The position numbers and the translations under genes were made by a program. The notes under the pieces were generated by a model that saw only the letters and a program-made list of their open reading frames with translations, made no database searches and had not been told where the DNA came from. From the NCBI RefSeq assembly GCF_030272615.1, contig NC_081410.1, forward strand, positions 185,553,619 to 185,617,618: 64,000 nucleotides of DNA, written 5' to 3'. Source of the stretch: Cryptomeria japonica. Taxonomy: Eukaryota; Streptophyta; Pinopsida; Cupressales; Cupressaceae. Within the stretch, counting starts at the first letter, position 1, and each line of letters starts with the position of its first letter. This document shows, in pieces, positions 56,243 to 64,000 of the stretch.

Positions 56243-57589
56243 ATGTATAAAAGGGATGCACCAAAGCTGAACAAGTCAAGTTTCTCCACATGGTAGAAAA
56301 GGATGAAGTGGCATTTATCAGGAATTGGAGAATATGCAACATATTATCTGGAGAATAATTACATAGCACCTAGCACCAACCTGATGACAATGGAAGAGAT
56401 AAAGGCAAAGCAAGAACATATTCAAGCTATGATTGAAATAACATCAGCATTAACTGACTCAGAGTTTAATGATCTAGAAGGCTGCAATGATGCCAAAGCG
56501 ATGTGGACCAAGCTTATATTTGTGTATGGTGGTGATGAACATGTTCAGAGAGAAAAAGTAGACAGTCTTAGAGGTCAACTTGAATCCATGAGAATGAATG
56601 AAAGTGAGAACATAACCCAATACAGTACAAGGTTAAAGGAAACTATCAATCAAATCAAAGGAGCAGGAGGAACTATTGAAGAAAAGGATGTAACAAGTAA
56701 GTTGCTTAGAACACTTCTACCTGCTTATGCCATTCGAGTCTCTGCAATCAATGAATTAAGGTCTATGCCAAACATGCCAGTATCTTTGGATGCTACTATC
56801 GGTAAGCTACATGCATTTGAGCTAAGTAATTTTGATAACAGTGGCTCCTCGGTAAATAAAGTTGAATCTACATTCAGTTCTTTTCATATTGGTGAATCTG
56901 ATGATTACAATGATAGAATGTATAAGTATACCAAAGGAAATCACAGTGGAGCAAGTGAAAGATTTCACAAAAACATGGAAGAGGTACACAAACTATATGA
57001 AGAAATTAAAATGCAAGAAGAGTTTGAAGCATTATTAGCTAGAAGGTTACTGAGAGGAAAAGGTAAGTATAAAGGAAAGTTACCTTTAAAATGTTTTAAC
57101 TATGATAGAATAGGACATATGGCTTCTAACTATCTAGACAAAGAATCTAGTGAAAAGAGAGAATACCAAGATGACAAACAGAAAGACAACCAATGCAGAG
57201 GGAACCGAGACTTTAGAAGGAAAGATAGAAAGACATGCCTAGTAGCTGATGAGGAATCCAATGATGATAAATCTGATGGGATTGATACAGAGGAAGTTGT
57301 TTATGTGGCTATCAAAGATGGATCAGATGAAGAAAAATCCCTAATATCTCACATAAATAAAAATGATTCTTGGATCATAGATAGTGGATGCTCACATCAC
57401 ATGACAGGTGATAAACACAAGTTTGTTAAATTAGAAGACTATGATGGAGGATATGTAAGATTTGGTAATGATGCACCATGTCTGGTGAAAGGTAAAGGAT
57501 CTATAACACTTCTTGATAATGCTAAATGTGATGATGTATACTGGGTTGAAGATTTGAGTGTAGCACAGCTAAACAATACAGGATACTGA
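56243..57589 (+). pseudogene. C3 Gag and protease
   Basis: The ATG at 56243 opens MYKRDAPKLNKSSFSTW and meets a TAG at 56294, a likely former Gln. After it 428 residues are open: UBN2 Gag (FVYGGDEHVQREKVDSLRGQ, LLPAYAIRVSAINELR), a knuckle near 57090 reading CFNYDRIGHMASNY with two Cys changed to Tyr, then a charged stretch, and the protease site WIIDSGCSHHMTGD. The pre-integrase part ends at a stop at 57587-57589 (SVAQLNNTGY). Both Cys changes are TGT to TAT. Gag and protease are in one frame, as expected for copia. Confidence 0.88.
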
Positions 57590-58051
57590 AGAGAATTCCA
57601 GAAGGGATGTGTCAAAGTTAATGACAAACATGGAAAGTTGGCTTCTACCGGGACACAAACAAAAGCTAATACATTTCATCTTGATTCAAATCCAAACAAT
57701 TGTCTGTATGCTAAACTAGAAGATACCTGGTTATGACATAAAAGGATTTGTCATGCAAATTTTGATAACCTGATCAAAATAAGTAAGAAGCACCGAGTAA
57801 GAGGTCTACCGAATCTGGAAAAACTTGAGAATGCAATATGTCGAGGATGCCAGATGGGTAAGATGACAAAGTCAAGATTTACAAGTAAGTCCTACACTTC
57901 TAAAGGAATTTTAGATCTAGTACACACTGATCTTTGTGGTCCTATGAAAGTTCAAAGTTATTATGGAGATAAATACTTCATATTATTTGTGGATGATTAT
58001 TCAAGAATGATGTCAGTCATGTTTTTTTTTTAAAAATCAGAAGCCTTTCAA
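57590..58051 (+). pseudogene. C3 pre-integrase zinc region and integrase start, broken
   Basis: Readable pieces include DTWL-stop-HKRICHANFDN, the HHCC-type zinc region with a stop where Trp is usual, CRGCQMGKMTKSRF, and HTDLCGPMKVQSYYGDKYF with the first catalytic Asp. A T-run at 58022-58031 adds a frameshift or stop before the next open piece. Confidence 0.8.
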
Positions 58052-59278
58052 ATGTTCAAATGGTATAAGGCTAGAGTTGAAAAAGAAACAGGAAGACAGG
58101 TGAAATGTCTAAGATATGATAGAGGGGGAGAATTCATTTCTAATGAATTTAATCTATTTTGCAATGATCATGGTATAAAGACACAAGTGTCTGCACCGAG
58201 AACACCTCAGCAAAATGGGATAGCTGAAAGAAGAAACAAAACAATTGTAGATTGTGCCAGAAGCCTAATGATAGAAAAGAGGGTACCTCAAACATTTCGG
58301 AGAGAAGCAATCAGCACTGCAGTTTACACCCTGAATCGAGTACAACTGAAGAAAGGAACTTTGAAGACACCATATGAAATCTGGTATGATAAGAAACCCA
58401 ATTTAAGTTATTTTAAAATATTTGGAAGTAGATGTTATGCTCACAAAGATGACAGAAATGGAAAGTTTGATAAAAAAAGCAAGGAAGGAACATTTCTTGG
58501 CTATTCTCCTAGAAGTAAAGCATTTAAATGTCTGATCAAATCATCTAACAAAATAGTAGAAAGTGCAAATGTGAAAATTGATGAATTTGCAGAAAGAAAT
58601 GATGAAGGAAATTCCAAAGAACCAGAAAATTATGAAGAATTTGTTTATGTTCAACCGAGAAATCCTATTGAGAAAGTTGATGAAGAAAATGAAGAAAACA
58701 CTCAATTACCGAGTGATGAAGAAGATCAAACAGAGCATACCGAGCCCATATTAGCCAAGTATGTCAAAAGAAATCATGCATCAAGTCAGATTATAGGAGA
58801 TAAGGATGATCCAGTGATGATAAGGAACAAACTGAGACAAAACACATGTCTGATATTTGAATTTGAACTGAGGATAGTAAAAGAGGCATTTAGTAATGAA
58901 GATTGGATAAATGCTATGATAGAAGAAATTGAACAAATCAAGAAGAATGGAACATGGACACTGGTCCCAAGACCAAAAGAGAAAAATGTAATCAGTACAA
59001 AGTGGATTTTTAGAAACAAGCTAAATGAAAAAGGAGAGGTCATTCGGAAAAAACCAAGACTAGTTTGCAAAGGTTATGCTCGAGAAGAAGGAATTGATTA
59101 TGGTGAGACTTTTGCACCTATGGCAAGACTTGAAGGAGTGAGAACATTGTTGGCATATGCTGCTTACAAAAATTTCAAGGTATATCAAATGGATGTTAAA
59201 TCTGCATTTTTGAATGGTATACAAGAAGAAGAAGTTTATATTGAACAACCTGAAGGATTTATTGAAGACAAAAAATAA
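58052..59278 (+). pseudogene. C3 integrase core, linker and RT N-terminal part
   Basis: 408 open residues. Integrase: CLRYDRGGEFISNEF (second Asp) and QQNGIAERRNKTI (Glu), then the copia-specific block FKIFGSRCYAHKDDRNGKFD and FLGYSPRSKAFKC. An acidic linker follows, then [42 protein letters not shown], and [20 protein letters not shown] with the first catalytic Asp. It ends at a stop at 59276-59278. Order and length fit copia Pol. Confidence 0.9.
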
Positions 59279-60401
59279 AGATTAGGTATGTAAGCTGAAC
59301 AAAGCATTATATGGTTTAAAGCAAGCACCTAGAGCATGGTATGAAAGATTGCACTCTTATTTGATCAAGATTGGATTTATAAGGACAAGTGAAAACAACA
59401 TGTATATGAAAAATGATGAAAACAATGGTATACTGCTTTCAGCCATATTTGTTGATGATATTATTTTTTGTGGAAATGACTCCTCATGCAAGAACTTTGG
59501 AAATGAAATGTGCAAAGAATTTGAGATGTCATTAATCGGTGAAATAAAGTATTTTATAGGTTTGTAGATACTACAAATAAAAAATGAGATTTTCATTACT
59601 CAATCCAAGTATATAAAGGAAATATTGAAGAAATTTGGAATGGAGGATTCTAAACCTGTAAGTACTCCTATGACTACCAATTGTAAACTATCAAAGAGTG
59701 ATGAATCTGCATCTGTTGATGAGACACTTTATCAATATATGATTGGAAAGCTGCAATATGTGGTTCATAGCAGGCCAGATATATCACATGTAGTAGGTAT
59801 AGTTGTAAGATTTTCTGTAGATCCCAAAGAAACTCATTTGACAGCAATCAAGAGAATTTTCAGATACCTGAGAGGCACTGAAGATTATGGCTTAGTATAT
59901 CAAAAGAGAAATGTTTTTGACTTAAAAGTCTATACTGATGCTGATTGGGCAGGAAACATTGATGACAAGAAAAGCACAAGCGGTGGAGATTTCTTTTTGG
60001 GAGATAGACTAGTAAGTTGGCTTAGCAAGAAACAAGGATGCATTTCATAGTCAATAGTTGAAGCTGAATATGTTGCTGCAGCATTGAATTGTACCAATAT
60101 AGCATGGATCAAAAAACTGTTGGAAGGTATGAATGAGAAAGTTACCGAGCCAGTAACTATATTCTATGATAATACTAGTGCCATTAACATTTCAAAGAAT
60201 CTGGTAAAGCACTCTAAGACAAAGCATATCTCTATAAAGTATCATTTTCTTAGAGAAGAAGTTCAAGAGAAGAAAGTTGTGCTAGAATATATCAGTTCAA
60301 AGGAACAAATAGTAGATATTTTCACAAAGCCATTGCCAAGGGACACTTTTGAGTATCTCAGAAGTCAGTTAGGGGTCCTGCCCCTATCTAGTACTCACTG
60401 A
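59279..60401 (+). pseudogene. C3 RT palm/thumb and RNase H
   Basis: After a shift the frame reads CKLNKALYGLKQAPRAWYER, IFVDDIIFCGNDSS (YVDD-type centre), a stop near 59565, SKYIKEILKKFGMEDSKPVS and VVHSRPDISHVVGIV. RNase H: TDADWAGNIDDKKST (Asp), a stop near 60048, EAEYVAAALNCTN (Glu), YDNTSAINISKNL (Asp) and HISIKYHFLREEV. The end is GVLPLSSTH. Three stops and one shift. Confidence 0.88.
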
Positions 60402-60699
60402 CAGAGTTTGGTGAAAGCATCAATTCTATGAATATAAAGGATGACTATTTATGAGTTGATGTTGCTTTACACACTTTAGGAGGTTGCCTAAAGTTGTACA
60501 AGAAAAAGTGATTGAAGACAAAGATGCTATGACCGTGAATGAGACTGCAAGGAAATTACTTCACAAAGGAAGAAATCATGAATTAGTTTTTTTTTTGGAA
60601 TTGTTGTCAAAGGGGGAGAAGACTAATCTATAAGGAACTAACAGAAGAAGCTGGGAGAAGACTAATGATTGGGGGAGAATTCTAGAAAATTTCAGAGAA
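60402..60699 (+). promoter_or_regulatory. C3 3' UTR with purine tracts
   Basis: TTGTTGTCAAAGGGGGAGAAGAC at about 60600 and TGGGGGAGAATTC at about 60668 are the purine tracts; no LTR follows. The sequence ends at the C4 LTR junction. Confidence 0.7.
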
Positions 60700-61592
60700 G
60701 TTTAACATCAAAATAGAGTCTCACTGACTACAAAAGAGGTCAACCACCTCAGAGTATTCAAACAACAATCCAGAAAGAAGAACTGCCTGTGATAGCATCA
60801 ATTATGCCAGATTATAGTTTCGGTTAAGCTCAATACCAGAGGTCTAAAACCTCTTACATAAAACCAACTTGATCACCTATGATCGACCAAATCCTCTGCA
60901 CAAATGATTATTATATTATTCGCTCCTTGCCTATATCATCTCCAATGAGATCTTACAAATATTTATACAAGCCTTGGACCTAAACAATTAGGTCGACCAC
61001 CCAAATGATATTTTAATAGACCCATTACATAACCCTGAAATAAAATCATAGAACATGTTGGCCTAAGGCCAAAAAAATATCATGCAATCAATAAAACATC
61101 CCAGAAGTACATTAGAAGGGTCCACCAACATGTTTCATGAAACCGGTCCATAACCTAGATAGCACCGGACCTAAATTAGATCCACATATGCCAAAGAAAT
61201 GACACCAATTAGTCGATGCATGAACACAATCACCATCAACATCCTGAATCCCTTCTAGAAGCTGCACCAACACCACTTATGCATTATATCAAAGATCTTC
61301 AATAAAGCTCTGTTGGTGAAACCCTTACCGGACCTAGAAAGTAGGCTTACTAGAACATAAGATAGCATCCGATTATCAATTCAATACCGACTAACTGAAA
61401 CATACTTCAGAAGCATATGAACCATCTATACAAACTTATTCCATCATTTAAGTCATATTGATGACAATGAACTGAAAATATTCCCAGTCCAATCCTTCTA
61501 CTGGAAGCCAGTAAATAACCATAATAGCTAGTGTTGACATCAATGACAAAACATTAATGCAACACATAATCAATTCCTCCAAATTTCCAACA
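60700..61592 (-). repeat. C4 3' LTR, truncated
   Basis: Opens in mid-LTR with AAAATAGAGTCTCACTGACT, a word also found inside E1/E2 LTRs, and ends TCCAAATTTCCAACA, the U3 end. The U5 end with GGGGTGAATCA is missing. Confidence 0.75.
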
Positions 61593-62961
61593 ATCTCCCC
61601 CTTTGGCATTGATGGAAACACTAGATGTGAAAAATATACAAGTGCCAAGAAATGCCAAACAAGTCTTCCCAATGGAAGACAACCAACAATCTCCCATAAA
61701 ATGATATAGCAATGAAGCTTTGAACCAAATCTGAATCAAAAGACCAACTACTGCCAAAATCCCTCTGAGGAGTGTAATCAATCTGAAAAAATAAATAGCA
61801 ATGGTTTTTCACATATATTCCTCCCCCTTTGACGATAATTCAAAAGATATGACATAGATATCAAACAAAATATGAAAACTCTAAATCTCAAAGCTGACTA
61901 CTCCCCTGAGAAGTAGCATTATTTCATCAATCCCAAGCAAAAGGTAGGTCTGATAATGCATACTGGACTGATGCACGTCTGCATCATTTAAGTATCTATC
62001 AGAGGGGTAGAAATCCCCAATCTGTCTCTCAAATACTCAAATGATTCTGAGGACAAAGGTTTAGTGAAGATGTCTTCTATCTATTCTTTAGTGTTCACAT
62101 AAACCAATCTAACTTCTTTTGCTTCCACCTTTTGCTTCAAAAAGTTATACTTGTCTGATATGTGCTTAGTCTTGGAGTGAAATACCAGATTCTTTGATAT
62201 GTCAATAGCTGTAGAGTTATCACAATGAATAATAACCAGATCATTACAACTCACTTGTATATCCTTCAACATTTGCTTCATCCAAAGAACTTGAGTGCAA
62301 TTGGTTGCGGATGCAACATATTCAGCTTCAATAGTAGATAAAGAAATGCATGACTGCTTCTTGCTGATCCATGAAACCAACTTCTTCCTGAGAAAGAATT
62401 CTCAATCGGATGTGCTCTTCCGGTCATCAAAATCACTTGCCCAATCTACATCTATATATGCACATAAAGTAAAGTCATCATCTTTAGGGTACCATAAACC
62501 ATATTCAGTTGTTCCTTGCAAATACTAGAATATCCTTTTTATTGCACTTTCATGATTTTCTCTTGGATTACTTTGAAATCTTGAAACAATACTGATTGCA
62601 TTCATTATATTCTTTCTAGTCTGAGTTAAATATAGTAAACCACCAATCATGGATTTATATCTTGTAGGATTTACTTGAAGGGATACATCTTTAATTGACA
62701 ATTTTTCATTTGTAACCATAGGAGTACTAACCGGTTTGGAATTTTCCATACCAAATTTCTTCAATAATTCCCTTAGATACTCAGTTTGACAGATAAAGAT
62801 ACCTTTGTCAGTCTGAGTAATCTACAAACCTAGAAAAAATCTTATTTCTCCAGTCATGGACATTTCAAATTCACTCTTCATATTATTAGAGAATTCCATG
62901 CACAATTTTTCTTCACCTCCAAAAATGATATCAACAAATACTTCAATAATCAAAATATCAT
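61593..62961 (-). pseudogene. C4: fragment of copia RT and RNase H with 3' UTR
   Basis: Minus strand. From 62961 down: VFVDIIFGGEEKLCMEF (the YVDD-type centre with one Asp lost), LLKKFGMENSKPVSTPMV, GGLLYLTQTRKNIMNAISIV; then RNase H with VDWASDFDDRKST, STIEAEYVASATNCTQ, CDNSTAIDISKNL and HSKTKHISDKYNFL; then a 3' UTR with purine tracts (CTCCCCC as printed at about 61594 and 61820, with decayed CTCCC at 61691 and 61900). The upstream part was cut by the LTR starting at 62962. Relative to C1-C3 it reads more like a different copia lineage (IGGLLYL rather than IGKLQYV). Confidence 0.85.
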
Positions 62962-64000
62962 TGTTGGCTTGATGATGATTGTAATGAATGACCTCATGTG
63001 TTGTCATTGACGGGACATGTACACACACATATGTTCACATTGTCTACTAGTATTACTTCCTAAAGTTACTTGTATTGCAACCAGTATTGGAAGTTTAGTT
63101 TATGATGGTTTAGAGATTGTCAAACTAGTACATGTAGACAACCAGTTTATGCAGGAATGACTTGAAACCAACTTGAAGATTCAATGGAGACCATCAAAGA
63201 AGCAATGGAGGACAATCGGTTTACTTGTTGATAGTGGTTAACTCTAACCGGTATCGATGTTCCAATTGATATTCATTGATTGTGTGATGAGTTATCACCG
63301 GTCATGATGAGTTACCCCTAACCGACAATTTTGGTAGTAATTTGTGATGAGTTATGTTTGATTGTCCAGATACACTGCACCTAGGAAATTGTGATATGAT
63401 TTCTAAAGCTGACATGAAATCTAATGTCTATATAATGATATTTTGATGAACTATTTTGTAGATATGATATGATGCGAGATAGAAGTGTTAAGTTGTTGAA
63501 GGCATTGCAGAATATGTTGGTGATGAAGTTTTGAGTGCATAGAAGAGGATCTATTCAAGCAAGTTGTGCTACTTCTAGATCACACCACCTATTATTTTCT
63601 AATCACTACAATAGTCAAATCCCCTAACCAGGTAAGCTCTAACAAGCTGCACTGTACAAATCCTTTAACAAGGTGATCCATTAGTTTGGATTATGAAATC
63701 CTCTACTGAGGTTACTCCTAATAGGGCACTACCTTTAACAGGGTATAACTCCTAATAGAGCTTTGGGATCTTTAACAGGATTCGCTCCTAGCAGAGCACT
63801 TTTGTAGACCTTAACTAGTCAGCTACCTATTACTGCAGATAGTTAACTTGTGAGTCCCATCTAACCATGGTTTTTACCATTTGGGTTTTCCATGTATAAA
63901 TACTTGTGTTATAATGGATGTTTTACTTATTGTGGATGCTTTAATATCATTTTGGATTGCATGCATAATGTTTAGTAAAATTGTTAAGTATCTCAACTGG
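62962..64000 (+). mobile_element. LTR of a further copia element, cut by the window end
   Basis: Starts TGTTGGCTTGATGATG; has GTTGTCATTGACGGG near 63000, TCTATATAATG (TATA-like) near 63427, the array TAAGCTCTAACAAGCT..ACAAGGTGATCCATTAG at 63630-63690 and TGGTTTTTACCATTTGGG at 63868. Same family as the solo LTR at 40153-41409. The right end is outside the window, so solo or full element cannot be told. Confidence 0.8.

Larger units (their letters stand above)
54704..60699 (+). mobile_element. C3: Ty1/copia element lacking its 3' LTR
   Basis: A 5' LTR (54704-56179), a primer site, Gag-Pol and a 3' UTR with purine tracts are present. At about 60700 the sequence switches abruptly to a truncated minus-strand LTR, so the 3' LTR has been lost by deletion or recombination. 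Gag-Pol is the best-preserved coding region here, with pieces of 428 and 408 residues. Confidence 0.88.

Overview
The window is a deep nest of plant retrotransposons, with no cellular protein gene, rRNA or tRNA gene that I can support. The evidence is LTR pairs with TG..CA ends and target-site duplications (TSDs), initiator-tRNA-Met-type primer sites (TTGGTATCAGAG), purine tracts, and Ty1/copia and Ty3/gypsy Gag-Pol fragments broken by many stops. Dense nesting with old, stop-ridden copies suggests a large plant genome, perhaps a gymnosperm; the sequence alone does not name the species.

Layout. 1-2520: a LINE-type RNase H remnant followed by an unrecognised broken ORF with a coiled-coil tail. 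2521-8640: AT-rich and low-complexity DNA with a 31-bp GC-rich repeat, a degenerate E/D/G-rich coding remnant and a long ATGATAT-rich tract. 8641 to about 34300 (minus strand): a Ty3/gypsy element of Tat type (Gag, PR, RT, RNase H, a second RNase H, INT), split by three insertions: a solo LTR (12257-13013, TSD GATTA), element E1 (16042-22814, TSD TTGCA) and element E2 (22851-29642, TSD GTGTA/ATGTA). 35484-36912: a probable solo LTR inside CT-rich DNA. 37502-53944 (plus strand): copia element C1, itself split by a solo LTR (40153-41409, TSD TTGTT) and by a second copia element C2 (42968-50275). 54704-60699: copia element C3, which has lost its 3' LTR. 60700-62961: a minus-strand copia fragment C4 with a truncated LTR. 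62962-64000: the start of one more LTR, cut by the window edge.

The most notable content is the pair E1/E2. Both are complete by LTR, primer site, purine-tract and TSD criteria, yet neither has protease, integrase or reverse transcriptase. Instead both carry the same two minus-strand ORFs in the same order and at nearly the same spacing from the LTR. ORF1 is a coiled coil followed by four CCHC zinc knuckles. ORF2 is a protein of about 1,080-1,150 codons that I do not recognise; it has conserved N-terminal blocks, a basic middle and a coiled-coil C-terminus. E1 and E2 are clearly diverged, so conservation of both ORFs suggests they did something for the element.

How they may work together (inference): E1 and E2 share with copia elements C1-C4 the primer site, repeated GGGGGAG purine tracts beside the LTR, and several short LTR motifs. 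This fits a Sirevirus-like copia group supplying RT and integrase in trans to a non-autonomous family that brings its own Gag-like protein and the ORF2 product. Every coding region here has stops or frameshifts, so these copies are fossils. Stops such as CAG to TAG and CGA to TGA point to deamination of methylated cytosines.
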